The notes: generated by a model not told the origin, from the sequence alone. 64,000 bases of DNA from an uncultured Eggerthellaceae bacterium (GCA_910580205.1 CAJTVP010000009.1:1-64000); one strand, 5' to 3'. Positions 51,371 through 60,242 are shown, counted from the first letter of the stretch. Numbers and translations: made by a program.

Positions 51371-52942
51371 ATGGCTTGCACGACTTTGCTGGTGGGACGG
51401 AACGCCACCAATGATGGGTCCACGATCGTGGCCCGCAATGAGGATGGGGAGGATTTCTCCTTCGATCCGAAGAAGATGATCGTGGTGAATCCGGAGGACC
51501 AGCCGCGGACCTACACCGGCGTCACCAGCCACCTGACCATCGAATTGCCTGATGATCCGCTGCGTTACACCTGCACGCCGAACGCGGATCCTTCCAATGG
51601 CGTCTGGGCGGAGACCGGCATCAACGCCGCGAACGTCTCCATGTCAGCCACGGAGACCATCTCAGCGAACGCGCGCGTGCTGGGCGCGGATCCGCTGGTG
51701 GCCTACCAGCCGGCAGTGGGAAAGCCCGGAGAGCATGGCTATCAGCCAGAGGTTCCGGGCGGCATCGGCGAAGAGGATCTGCCCACCATCACCCTTCCCT
51801 ACATCAAGAGCGCTCGCGAAGGCGCGCAACGGCTGGGCGAGCTGGTGGAGAAATACGGCACCTATGAGACCAACGGCGTTGCTTTCGGGGATGAGCACGA
51901 TGTCTGGTACTGGGAGAACATCGGCGGTCATCATTGGATCGCGCGCCGCGTGCCGGATGACTGCTATGTGGCGCAGCCGAATCGCCAGGGCATCGACACG
52001 TTCGATCTTGCTGACGCGCTGGGGGATCAGCACGACTATATGTGCAGCGCGGATCTGCCGCAGTGGATCGCCGATCACGACCTTCTGATGGATATGCCCG
52101 CTCATGAAGGGGATGCGGGTGAGACGGTCCAGGGGCTGCCGCGCTTTTTCGACGCCCGCATCGCGTTCTCCACGTACACGTGGCTGGATCAGCTCTACAA
52201 CGCGCCGCGCAAGTGGTATCTCTGCAAGACCTTGACGCCGTCCGACCCCCGCTTCCAGGGCCCTGCGCCGGAGTTCGGGCCGGAGAGCTTGGACATCCCG
52301 TGGGCCATGCGCCCGGACAAGAAGCTGTCCGCCTCTGACGTGAAGGATCTGCTGGGCACCACCTATGACGGCACCATCTACGACCCGTATGGCACGAAGG
52401 GAACGCCGGAAACGCGCCATCAGTACCGTTTCATCGGGATCGACCGCACCTCTGAATGCTCCGTGCTCTGCATTCGTCCGAACGTGCCGAAGGCGTTGCG
52501 CGGCGTGCATTGGGTGGCGCTGGCATCAGGGCCGTTCAACACGGCGTGCGCCATGTATGCGAATGTGACCACGCTGCCGAAGTACTTGGACACGCCCACC
52601 AAGGTGACCACAGACAGCCTGTACTGGAACAACCGGCTGCTGGCCGGATTGGGTGATCCGCAATTCTTCGAGAGCTACGAGGTCATCCAGGCTTACCGTC
52701 TGAACACCATGGCCCAGGGGTACCAGTCGCTCCATGAGACGGATGCCAAGCTCATGGCTCTGGCGAAGGAAGGCAAGGCGGATCTGGATGATATGGATGA
52801 CGCGACCGTCACCCGCACGCTGGAAGCGGCGAACCAAGCGCTCGCGGATACCATCCAAGCCCAGACGCAGGATTGCCTGGGTCAGGTGCTGGATCAGCGG
52901 ACCGTGGGCATGAAGAACGCGTTCAACATGAACGATCACTAA
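51371..52942 (+). CDS. C69-family dipeptidase (Ntn hydrolase)
   Basis: A 523-residue peptidase. The N-terminal nucleophile is C3 in MACTTLLVGRNATNDGSTI, made available after removal of Met-Ala; RNEDG and the later block NGVAFGDEHDVWYWENIGGHHW are family hallmarks. C69 enzymes cut dipeptides; in lactobacilli they are PepD. No signal peptide, so cytosolic, consistent with growth on peptides or amino acids. AAGGAG lies 6 bases before ATG 51371. A stem-loop starts 3 bases after the stop. Confidence 0.93.
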   Translation: MACTTLLVGRNATNDGSTIVARNEDGEDFSFDPKKMIVVNPEDQPRTYTGVTSHLTIELPDDPLRYTCTPNADPSNGVWAETGINAANVSMSATETISANARVLGADPLVAYQPAVGKPGEHGYQPEVPGGIGEEDLPTITLPYIKSAREGAQRLGELVEKYGTYETNGVAFGDEHDVWYWENIGGHHWIARRVPDDCYVAQPNRQGIDTFDLADALGDQHDYMCSADLPQWIADHDLLMDMPAHEGDAGETVQGLPRFFDARIAFSTYTWLDQLYNAPRKWYLCKTLTPSDPRFQGPAPEFGPESLDIPWAMRPDKKLSASDVKDLLGTTYDGTIYDPYGTKGTPETRHQYRFIGIDRTSECSVLCIRPNVPKALRGVHWVALASGPFNTACAMYANVTTLPKYLDTPTKVTTDSLYWNNRLLAGLGDPQFFESYEVIQAYRLNTMAQGYQSLHETDAKLMALAKEGKADLDDMDDATVTRTLEAANQALADTIQAQTQDCLGQVLDQRTVGMKNAFNMNDH

Positions 52943-52944
52943 GA

Positions 52945-52991
52945 GTTACGCGCCCATCCGGGCGCGTAACCTATTGACGCTGCGGCTCTTT
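52945..52991 (+). repeat. Partial repeat A: terminator-like stem-loop plus GACGCTGCGGC
   Basis: GTTACGCGCCC-ATCC-GGGCGCGTAAC (52945-52970), then ATTGACGCTGCGGCT as in the full repeat A copies. The same hairpin core starts copy 2 at 23733. A second hairpin GGGCGGCTG-TTCT-CAGCCGCCC is at 53022-53043. They follow the dipeptidase gene and probably end its transcript. Confidence 0.7.
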
Positions 52992-53078
52992 TGCTTGAGA
53001 AGGAGAGTCAGGTTGACGTAGGGGCGGCTGTTCTCAGCCGCCCACAATGAAAACACAGCAGATATAAAAGGGCATAAA

Positions 53079-53102
53079 AAGGCGGCGCATAGGCGCCGCC
53101 TT
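53079..53102 (-). terminator. Intrinsic terminator of the rubrerythrin gene
   Basis: On the minus strand AAGGCGGCGCC-TAT-GCGCCGCC followed by five T (complement of the A-run 53076-53080), 28 bases after the stop. Confidence 0.85.
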
Positions 53103-53129
53103 CGCTATCAACCGTTGAGGCTTCTGAGC

Positions 53130-53738
53130 TTAGAACTTCTTGAAGCGATCCGCCGGCGTGAAGCAGATGGGGCACTTCTCGAAATCAGAGCCCTTGTGGA
53201 TATAGCCGCAAGCCGGGCAAAGGTAATACTCGTCATCATCGGGCGCGTCGATGTTGTTGTAGGCCTGCATGTAGAGCTCAGCGTGCACGGATTCCGCCAA
53301 CTTCGCGCGGGTGAACACGAACTGCGCGCCCGCCTCATCCTCATCAATGGCCACCTTGATGAAGTTCGGGTACATATCAGAGGTCTCATAGATCTCGCCC
53401 AGCGCGCCGTTGATCAGGTTGATGTCGGTCTGATGGCCTTCCATCTCAGGGGCGGCCGGCTTCTCGTAGTCAGCTTCCTTCTTCTTGATCTCCGCCGTCT
53501 CCAGGGCGATGTGGATCTGCTCAGCAGCGCTGGCAGCGGCGAACAGACGTGAGATCTGCCCATATCCGGCCTCTGCGGCCAGCTTGGAGAACGCCGCGTA
53601 CTTCGCGCTAGCCCCGGTTTCGCCATTGACTGCGGCTTTCAGGTTGTCCAGCGTGCTGCCCACCTTGGTGGCGCTGTCGGGGACGATGTTGAAATTGGTG
53701 GAGTTCTCAGCGGTTGGCATGACATCACGGATGTTCAT
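53130..53738 (-). CDS. Rubrerythrin
   Basis: A 202-residue peroxidase that protects anaerobes from hydrogen peroxide. The di-iron four-helix domain has ExxH pairs (AAEQIH, AESVHAELYMQ) and further Glu ligands; the C-terminal rubredoxin-like Fe(SCys)4 site is YLCPACGYIHKG and CPICF. The first 20 residues are an extra lead. The start at 53738 is preceded by GGGAG on the minus strand. A TATAAT -10 for it lies at 53795-53800 (minus strand). It is divergent from the M18 aminopeptidase gene. Confidence 0.94.
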   Translation of the reverse strand: MNIRDVMPTAENSTNFNIVPDSATKVGSTLDNLKAAVNGETGASAKYAAFSKLAAEAGYGQISRLFAAASAAEQIHIALETAEIKKKEADYEKPAAPEMEGHQTDINLINGALGEIYETSDMYPNFIKVAIDEDEAGAQFVFTRAKLAESVHAELYMQAYNNIDAPDDDEYYLCPACGYIHKGSDFEKCPICFTPADRFKKF

Positions 53739-53794
53739 TTGCCGCTCCCTTCTCTTGTGGTCGCTGCGGTTTTCCCTGTTGTTCCGCGCGCATG

Positions 53795-53840
53795 ATTATA
53801 AGGCTTGTGATTGCGCAACAGCCTGCGGCTTTGCTATAAC
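53795..53840. promoter_or_regulatory. Divergent promoters for rubrerythrin and the M18 aminopeptidase
   Basis: Plus strand: TTGCGC (53811-53816), 18 bases, TATAAC (53835-53840), toward the aminopeptidase. Minus strand: TATAAT (53795-53800) toward rubrerythrin, with a weak -35. The shared palindrome TTGCGCAA sits between them and could bind a regulator of both. Confidence 0.5.
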
Positions 53841-53875
53841 TTTCCACAGAAAAGGGACCACGCGAAAGGATGGCC

Positions 53876-55309
53876 ATGGATCGGAGATCGGCTTGGGAGA
53901 AGCTCACCGACGCGCAAGCAGGTGAGGTGCAGGCGCTGGCGGATGATTACAAAGCATTCATCACCGCGAATAAAACAGAGCGTGCGTGTTGTTCGGAGGC
54001 GGCGGCGCGAGCGGAGGCGGCGGGATACGTTCCGCTTGAGCGGGCCATCAGCGAAGGCCGTTCGATGAAGCCGGGCGACAAAGTGTACGCCACGTCTCAC
54101 GGCAAGGCCATCATGCTGGTGCAGCTGGGTCGGCAGCCGCTGGAACGCGGTGCCAACATCTTGGGCGCGCACATTGATTCTCCTCGCTTGGATATCAAGC
54201 AGAACCCGCTGTACGAAAAAGACGGGTTCACCTTGCTGGACACGCATTATTACGGCGGCATCAAGAAGTACCAGTGGGTGTCTGTGCCGTTGGCGCTTCA
54301 TGGCGTGGTGGTGAAGAAGGATGGCGCTGTCGTGACGGTGAACGTGGGGGACGGTCCAGATGATCCGGTCTTCTGCGTGACGGATCTGCTGCCGCACCTG
54401 GGCGCGAAGCAGCTGGAGAAGAAGGGCTCGGAGGTCATAGAGGGCGAAGATCTTGATGTTCTGGTGGGCAATCAGCTGGCGGCGAAGCCTGGCGAAGGCG
54501 CTTCCGCTGAAGATGCAGAAGCGGCCGAAGACGCCCAGACGAAAGAGCGCGTCCACTCATTCACGCTGAACCTCCTTGAAGAGCGCTACGGCATCAGCGA
54601 AGAGGACTTCCTGTCCGCCGAGCTTGAAGTGGTGCCTGCGGGCCCCGCGCGCGATCTGGGCTTCGATCGCAGCATGGTCATCGGCTACGGGCAGGATGAC
54701 CGCGTGTGCGCGTACACATCCCTGATCGCGCAGCTCGCGGTGGCTGATGAGGTGCTTGAGCGGGCCTCTATCTGCATCCTGGTGGATAAGGAAGAGATCG
54801 GGAGCGTGGGCGCCACGGGCATGGAATCCGCCTTCTTCGAGCACACCTTCGCTGAGATCATGGCTCTTGCGGGAGAAGAGGGCGAGCTGCGCCTGCGCCG
54901 TGCGCTCAGGGCGTGCCGGATGCTCTCCTCTGATGTGTCCGCTGGCGTTGACCCGGCCTATGAAAGCGCGTTCGAGATGAAGAACTCAGCGTTTCTGGGG
55001 CACGGGCTCGTGTTCAACAAGTACACGGGCTCTCGCGGGAAGAGCGGATCGAACGATGCGCGGGCAGAATATCTGGCGCTCATCCGTCGCGTGATGGATG
55101 ATGCCGACGTGGCGTTCCAGACCGCGGAGCTGGGGCGCGTGGATGTGGGCGGTGGCGGCACGATCGCGTTCATCCCTGCGCGCTTCGGCATGGACGTGAT
55201 CGACAGCGGCGTGCCCGTGCTCTCCATGCACAGTCCATGGGAGGTCACCAGCAAGGTGGACATCTATGAAGCCCGGCGCGGCTACGAGGCGTTCTTGCGC
55301 GCGGAGTGA
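53876..55309 (+). CDS. M18-family aminopeptidase
   Basis: A 477-residue zinc aminopeptidase that removes N-terminal, often acidic, residues from peptides in the cytosol. Metal ligands are in GAHIDSPRLDIKQNP (near 96-110), DKEEIGSVGATGMES and the C-terminal LSMHSPWEV His. The stretch KPGEGASAEDAEAAEDAQ near 205-222 is a low-complexity insert. AAAGGA is 5 bases before ATG 53876; ATG 53870 is in frame but too close. It follows its own promoter. A cluster of hairpins lies after the stop. Confidence 0.92.
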   Translation: MDRRSAWEKLTDAQAGEVQALADDYKAFITANKTERACCSEAAARAEAAGYVPLERAISEGRSMKPGDKVYATSHGKAIMLVQLGRQPLERGANILGAHIDSPRLDIKQNPLYEKDGFTLLDTHYYGGIKKYQWVSVPLALHGVVVKKDGAVVTVNVGDGPDDPVFCVTDLLPHLGAKQLEKKGSEVIEGEDLDVLVGNQLAAKPGEGASAEDAEAAEDAQTKERVHSFTLNLLEERYGISEEDFLSAELEVVPAGPARDLGFDRSMVIGYGQDDRVCAYTSLIAQLAVADEVLERASICILVDKEEIGSVGATGMESAFFEHTFAEIMALAGEEGELRLRRALRACRMLSSDVSAGVDPAYESAFEMKNSAFLGHGLVFNKYTGSRGKSGSNDARAEYLALIRRVMDDADVAFQTAELGRVDVGGGGTIAFIPARFGMDVIDSGVPVLSMHSPWEVTSKVDIYEARRGYEAFLRAE

Positions 55310-55328
55310 TGATCTGAGGGAAGCATCT

Positions 55329-55478
55329 CGAAGGGCGCTTGGGGGAGGATGCGCCCTTCGACGATGTTCGGATGAACGAGATGTTCATCCGGGTTGAAGG
55401 CCTTCGGGGGTAGGCCTTCGCGGGGAAGTCAGGGGGAGACTTCCGAGAGGAAAGGGGAAGGAGGAGGAACCCCTTTTC
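55329..55478. ncRNA. Five consecutive stem-loops with G-rich (or C-rich) loops
   Basis: Within 150 bases there are five separate hairpins: CGAAGGGCGC/GCGCCCTTCG (55329-55360), CGGATGAAC/GTTCATCCG (55369-55391), GAAGGCC/GGCCTTC (55396-55419), GGAAGTC/GACTTCC (55424-55444) and GAAAGGGG/CCCCTTTTC (55450-55478). Four of the loops hold GGGGG, GGGGGAGGA or GGAGGAGG on the plus strand, so CCCCC or CCTCCTCC on the minus strand. No reading frame explains this. It may be a small RNA on either strand or a multi-hairpin 3' region of the aminopeptidase gene. The rest of the 335-base gap holds the pgm promoter. Confidence 0.55.
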
Positions 55479-55602
55479 GTAGGGCACACGATACGCCGCT
55501 CATTCGCCTTTGATAAGGGGGTTCACGGTCTGGTTGCCGCCTTGTCATTTCTCCGTTACGCGGGTTCTCCAAGGCGAACCGGCCGTCGAGGGCGGTTGCG
55601 CC

Positions 55603-55608
55603 TATAAT
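55603..55608 (+). promoter_or_regulatory. -10 box of the phosphohexomutase gene
   Basis: A perfect TATAAT, 37 bases before the start codon; no recognisable -35. Confidence 0.45.
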
Positions 55609-55644
55609 CTGCACAGCGGAACAATCAGACGAAAGGCGAACATC

Positions 55645-57171
55645 ATGGCAGGGGCATCTTCTATCAAGTTCGGCACCGATGGCTGGCGAGCCATCATCGG
55701 CGAAGGCTTCACGGCCGAGAACGTGGTCAAGGTGGCCGACGCCGCCGCGCGCGTGTACAAAGCTGCGGCGCTGGATGCCGGCGCTGCGCCAGAGAATCCG
55801 GGCACGCTGTATGTGGGCCATGATTGCCGCCAAGATGCCCATGCTTACGCTGCCCTTGTTGCGCAAACTTGCGCGGAGCACGGTTTCAACGTGATCCTCA
55901 CGAAGGATTATTGCCCCACGCCCGCGCTCTGCTGGTCGGTCGCCCATGACGCGGATGCGGTGGGAGGCCTCATGCTCACGAGCAGCCACAATCCAGCGGA
56001 GTATCTGGGCGTCAAGCTGCGCATGGCTGATGGCGGCGCCAGTCCCAAGGGCTTCACTGATTTGGTGGAAGGTGTGATCGCTCAAACGGACGCGGATGGC
56101 TTCCAGGACCCGGCCGTGGCTGAGTTGGCTGCGCTCCAGATTCCGGACATCCAGAACGCCTTGGCCGAAGGGCGTAGCCTTGTCAGCCTCACCAGCGAAG
56201 AGCCTGCAGAGACCAAGCCGGTCCAGGTGCGCGATCTCATGCCACCATATCTGGATGCCCTGCGTTCTCAAGTGGATGTGGAGGCTATTCGCGGCGCTGA
56301 TCTGCGCGTGGTGCTTGATCCGCTGTTCGGTGCTGGGCGGCGCTATCTGGCGGAGCTGCTGCGCGGCATGGGCGTCACGGTGGAAGAGCTCCACAACGTC
56401 GAAGACCCCACGTTCGCCGGTCTGCACCCTGAGCCCATCCAGCCGTGGGTGGACGAGGGCCTGGCGAAAGTGGGAGAGCTGGGCTATGACGCGCTCTTCA
56501 TCAATGACGGCGATGCCGACCGCATCAGCGCTGGAGACGCGCACGGGAACTTCGTGAATCCGCATCGCATCATCACGTTGGTGACGGAGAATCTGGCCAA
56601 CCGCGGAGAAGAGGGGCGCGTGGTGTCCACGGTCACAGCGTCGCGGCAGTTGGCGAACGCGTGCGAACAACTGGGACTGGAATACGTGACCACGCCGGTC
56701 GGCTTCAAGTGGATCTATGAGCAGATGGAACGCGGCGGCGTGATGGTCGGCGGCGAGGAGTCCGGCGGCATCGGGCTGCCGGGGCACGTGATGGAACGCG
56801 ACGGCCTGCTCATGGCGCTCCTGCTCACGGAGATGATGGCGAAAGAAGGCAAGGATCTGGGTCAGCTCGTGGCGGCGGCGAATGACAAGTATGGGTCGTT
56901 CGCGTTCTCTCGGCGAGGCATCCAGTTGGATGAGGCGCAGGAGGCGCGAGCAGATGAGATTCTGTCTGGCAGCCGCACGTTCTCAGAGATCTGCGGTCGT
57001 GAAGTGGAGCGCACGGATTCGCGTGATGGCGTGAAATGGGAGCTGGGAGACGGTTCCTGGGTGATGATGCGCAAATCCGGCACCGAGCCGCTCGTGCGCC
57101 TCTACGCGGAGGCGGCTGCCCAGGAAGAGGTGGAGGAGCTTCTGGACTGGGCGCAGGGCTTGCTTGGCTGA
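55645..57171 (+). CDS. Alpha-D-phosphohexomutase (phosphoglucomutase/phosphomannomutase)
   Basis: A 508-residue enzyme that moves phosphate between C1 and C6 of glucose or mannose phosphates, linking glycolysis to sugar-nucleotide synthesis. The four domains are readable: start IKFGTDGWRA, active serine in MLTSSHNPAEY (near 112), metal loop FINDGDADR (near 289), sugar-binding GGEESGG, and the phosphate-binding RKSGTEPLVRLY near the end. ATG 55645 follows GAAAGGCG. It is followed after 42 bases by a TauE-like gene. Confidence 0.93.
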   Translation: MAGASSIKFGTDGWRAIIGEGFTAENVVKVADAAARVYKAAALDAGAAPENPGTLYVGHDCRQDAHAYAALVAQTCAEHGFNVILTKDYCPTPALCWSVAHDADAVGGLMLTSSHNPAEYLGVKLRMADGGASPKGFTDLVEGVIAQTDADGFQDPAVAELAALQIPDIQNALAEGRSLVSLTSEEPAETKPVQVRDLMPPYLDALRSQVDVEAIRGADLRVVLDPLFGAGRRYLAELLRGMGVTVEELHNVEDPTFAGLHPEPIQPWVDEGLAKVGELGYDALFINDGDADRISAGDAHGNFVNPHRIITLVTENLANRGEEGRVVSTVTASRQLANACEQLGLEYVTTPVGFKWIYEQMERGGVMVGGEESGGIGLPGHVMERDGLLMALLLTEMMAKEGKDLGQLVAAANDKYGSFAFSRRGIQLDEAQEARADEILSGSRTFSEICGREVERTDSRDGVKWELGDGSWVMMRKSGTEPLVRLYAEAAAQEEVEELLDWAQGLLG

Positions 57172-57213
57172 GGATGGCCGCGAGGAGCTGATCGCGCCGA
57201 AAGGGAAGTCTGA

Positions 57214-58041
57214 GTGGAGCTTTCGCTGTTGACAGTCGCGGTATTCATCGCTGTGGGACTGGTGGTGGGCATCCTGTCCGGCATGCTCGGCGTGGGCGGC
57301 GGCACGATCTTGGTGCCCCTCTTCAAGCTGGGTTTCGGGTTGCCGCCCCTGTTCGCCACGGCCACCAGCATGTTCACCATCATCCCCACGTCCATCTCCG
57401 GCTTCATCACCCATCTGCGCAACCGCACCTGCGTGCCGCGGTTCGGCCTGGCGGCAGGCATCGGCGGCGCGCTCACGTCCCCGCTCGGCGTGCAGCTGGC
57501 GGCGGCGTCGCCGGACTGGGCCATCATGGTGGCGGCCGCGTTGGTGATCGCCTATTCGGCGGTGACCATGGTCTCCAAGGGCGTCAAGCTCTGGCGCGCG
57601 AACGCCGCCGCTTCCTCGAAGGAGGATGCTCCGGCGAATCCACCTTCTCAGTCCGCCACCTACTCCGTTCCTTCAGGCGCGAAGCCGGTTTTGCTCGCAG
57701 GGGCGATCGGATTGGTGGCCGGTGTGCTCTCCGGCTACGTGGGCGTGGGCGGCGGATTCCTCATGGTGCCGCTGTTCATGCAGCTTTTGGGCATGCCGAT
57801 GAAGCTTACGAGCGGAACGTCGCTCATCGGCGTGATGCTCCTGGCCATTCCCGGCACGGTGATGCAGGCGATGTTGGGCAACGTGCAATGGGTGTTGGGG
57901 ATCTGCGTGTCCGTGGGCGCCATCCCAGGCGCCATGATCGGGTCTCGATTGATGCAACGGATCCCTGAGATGGTGTTGCGATTCCTGTTCGGCGGTTTTC
58001 TGTTGGTGGCCGCCATCCTTCTGGTCTTGGATCAGCTGTAG
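57214..58041 (+). CDS. TauE/SafE-family sulfite/anion exporter-like permease
   Basis: A 275-residue membrane protein with about eight helices in two halves, each starting with the family motif (VGILSGMLGVGGGTILVPL; VAGVLSGYVGVGGGFLMVPL). A hydrophilic loop of ~40 residues joins them. Members move sulfite, sulfoacetate or other small organic anions; the substrate is unknown. It starts at GTG 57214 behind AAAGGGAAG and may be co-transcribed with the mutase gene. Confidence 0.88.
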   Translation: MELSLLTVAVFIAVGLVVGILSGMLGVGGGTILVPLFKLGFGLPPLFATATSMFTIIPTSISGFITHLRNRTCVPRFGLAAGIGGALTSPLGVQLAAASPDWAIMVAAALVIAYSAVTMVSKGVKLWRANAAASSKEDAPANPPSQSATYSVPSGAKPVLLAGAIGLVAGVLSGYVGVGGGFLMVPLFMQLLGMPMKLTSGTSLIGVMLLAIPGTVMQAMLGNVQWVLGICVSVGAIPGAMIGSRLMQRIPEMVLRFLFGGFLLVAAILLVLDQL

Positions 58042-58067
58042 GCGAGAGCGCCCTTCAGGTTGACATA

Positions 58068-58152
58068 AAACCGGATAGGTTGCCTTTCACCCGGTGAACA
58101 TCCCTGTCCACCGGTCATTTTTCGGTGTCACTTTTACCGGTTCCTTTAGAAT
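58068..58152 (+). promoter_or_regulatory. Promoter region with repeated ACCGG half-sites before the SSS gene
   Basis: The words AACCGGAT, CACCCGGTG, CACCGGTC, TTCGGTGTC and TACCGGTT occur within 75 bases, several palindromic, followed by a TAGAAT -10 box at 58147-58152 and a weak GTGTCA -35 at 58125-58130. The set looks like an operator with several half-sites for a regulator not encoded here. Confidence 0.45.
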
Positions 58153-58198
58153 GCGAACCGCATTTCTCACCATTACATCTTCATCGAAAGGATGCGCT

Positions 58199-59836
58199 GT
58201 GCTCGCGAAGATCCTGCTCGTTCTCGTTTTCGTCGGCGTCGCGGTGGGCGTCGGCATCTATTGCAATCGCTCCACCAAAACGGTGGATGGGTTCGTTCTG
58301 GGCGGCCGCAAGGTGGGTCCGTGGATGAGCGCGTTCGCCTATGGCACCAGCTATTTCAGCGCGGTGGTCTTCGTGGGTTACGCGGGGCAGTTCGGTTTCA
58401 AGTACGGCATTGCGGCCACGTGGGCGGGCATCGGCAACGCCATCTTGGGCAGCTTGCTCGCATGGTGGGTGCTTGGGCCGCGCACGCGCGAGATGACGCA
58501 CCGGCTGGGCGCCCAGACCATGCCGGAGTTCTTCGGCAAGCGCTACGACTCCCGCGCTCTGCGCATCGCGGCGGCCGCCATCATCTTCATCTTCCTGATC
58601 CCCTACACCGCCAGCGTCTACAACGGGCTTTCGCGCCTGTTCGGCATGGCGTTCGACCTGCCCTATGACGTCTGCGTGATCGGCATGGCGGTGATCACGT
58701 GCATCTATGTGGTGGTGGGCGGTTACATGGCCACGGTCATGAACGATTTCATCCAGGGCATCGTGATGCTTCTGGGCATCACGGCCGTGATCGTGGCGGT
58801 CATCATGAGCAACGGCGGCTTCTCAGAGGCCATCACGCAGCTCTCTCAGATCCAAGCCAGCGGCACGGAGATGCAAGGCGCGTTCGTGAGCTTCTTCGGG
58901 CCGGATCTGTTCAACCTGATGGGCGTCGTGATCCTCACCAGTCTGGGCACGTGGGGCCTGCCGCAGATGGTCCAGAAGTTCTACGCCATCAAAAGCGATC
59001 CGGCGGTGAAGCAGGGGGCCATCATCTCCACGGTCTTCGCCTTCGTCGTGGCCGGCGGTTCGTATTTCCTTGGCGGCTTCGGCCGGCTCTACGAGGGCCA
59101 GATCGAGTACGCGGCGAATGGCACGCCCATTTACGACTCAGTCATCCCGACCATGCTTTCAACGCTGCCGGACATCCTGATCGGATTGGTGATCGTGCTG
59201 GTGCTGTCCGCATCCATGAGCACGTTGAGCTCGCTCGTGCTCACATCCTCCTCCACGCTCACGATCGACCTCATCAAAGGCAACGTCGTGAAGGACATGG
59301 ACGAGAAGAAACAGCTGCTCAGCATGCGCGTGCTGCTGGTGGTGTTCATCGTGATCTCGGCGGCCATCGCCCTTCTGCAATACCATTCGTCCATCGTGTT
59401 CATCGCTCAGCTCATGGGCTATTCCTGGGGCGCGCTGGCCGGCGCGTTCCTGGGCCCATTCCTTTGGGGCCTCTACAAGAAGAAGGTGTCGAACGCCGCG
59501 GTGTGGTGCTCGTTCGCCATCGGCGTGGGGCTCACGGCGGTGAACATGGCTATGGGTTTCGCGGGCACACCGCTGATCGCCTCGCCCATCAACTGCGGCG
59601 CGCTCTGCATGATCCTGTCCCTCATCGTGGTGCCGCTCGTGAGCCTGTTCACCCCGGCGAAAGAGTTCCCCATCGACCCGCCGTCTCGCCTTTCTGCCGT
59701 CGATCGCGAGTTCGAAGAGCAGGTCGCTCTTGAAGAGGCGGCAGGGGAGCCGGTCCCGGGAAGCGCGGCGGATGGCGCGCGTGAAGGGATAGCGCCCGAA
59801 GTCCAAGAGGCCATTGACACGGTGCGCTCTTCGTAG
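58199..59836 (+). CDS. Sodium:solute symporter (SSS family)
   Basis: A 545-residue carrier with about thirteen helices and the SSS fold. Typical blocks are KTVDGFVLGGRKVGPWMSAF, SYFSAVVFVGYAGQFGF, LGAQTMPEFFGKRYDS and LSASMSTLSSLVLTSSS, the last containing the second Na+ site residues. The C-terminal ~50 residues are hydrophilic and acidic. SSS carriers take sugars, amino acids, pantothenate, acetate or other solutes; I cannot assign one. GTG 58199 is preceded by AAAGGATG. The longer upstream frame is promoter DNA. Confidence 0.92.
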   Translation: MLAKILLVLVFVGVAVGVGIYCNRSTKTVDGFVLGGRKVGPWMSAFAYGTSYFSAVVFVGYAGQFGFKYGIAATWAGIGNAILGSLLAWWVLGPRTREMTHRLGAQTMPEFFGKRYDSRALRIAAAAIIFIFLIPYTASVYNGLSRLFGMAFDLPYDVCVIGMAVITCIYVVVGGYMATVMNDFIQGIVMLLGITAVIVAVIMSNGGFSEAITQLSQIQASGTEMQGAFVSFFGPDLFNLMGVVILTSLGTWGLPQMVQKFYAIKSDPAVKQGAIISTVFAFVVAGGSYFLGGFGRLYEGQIEYAANGTPIYDSVIPTMLSTLPDILIGLVIVLVLSASMSTLSSLVLTSSSTLTIDLIKGNVVKDMDEKKQLLSMRVLLVVFIVISAAIALLQYHSSIVFIAQLMGYSWGALAGAFLGPFLWGLYKKKVSNAAVWCSFAIGVGLTAVNMAMGFAGTPLIASPINCGALCMILSLIVVPLVSLFTPAKEFPIDPPSRLSAVDREFEEQVALEEAAGEPVPGSAADGAREGIAPEVQEAIDTVRSS

Positions 59837-59865
59837 CCGCTGCGGCTTTCCGGATGCACCTGATC

Positions 59866-60140
59866 CTTTTGTTACGTGGCCGCTGCGCGGACCACGTAAT
59901 GAATTGACGCTGCGGCTTCCCAATGGCACCTGATCTTGGCCCTTTCATGCTTTCCCTCACAGCGCGGAGGCTGCTCGGCCGCATGACGGGCCAATCTCAG
60001 GCACCCTGGGAACCCTCGCTGACTTTGCCTGTTCGTGCCCCTTTCATATATGCGGCTTGCGCCGCCAAAAATGCGCGCCGGTTGATTTACCTTTTCCGTG
60101 ACCGCATGGCGGCGTCAAACCATAAGCACCGCTTCGCGTC
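59866..60140 (+). repeat. Dispersed repeat A, copy 3
   Basis: Starts with the stem-loop TTACGTGG.../CCACGTAA (about 59872-59899) 35 bases after the symporter stop, then GAATTGACGCTGCGGCTTCC, the tract shared with 3225-3443 and 23750-24000, CTGGGAACCCTCGCTGACTT and ACCATAAGCACCGCTTCGCG. First part of a 645-base gap (59837-60481) without genes. Confidence 0.75.
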
Positions 60141-60164
60141 GCTGTGTTCGCGCTTCGCGCGAAA

Positions 60165-60208
60165 GATGTCCATGAAGGGCTCATGGACATCTACGGAGAT
60201 CCCCGTAG
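60165..60208. repeat. Two adjacent perfect hairpins
   Basis: GATGTCCATGA-AGGGC-TCATGGACATC (60165-60191) is followed at once by CTACGG-AGATCC-CCGTAG (60191-60208). They lie between repeats A and B. Confidence 0.6.
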
Positions 60209-60242
60209 ATGCGCGTCCTTTCGTCATCCGACAAAGCGCATC

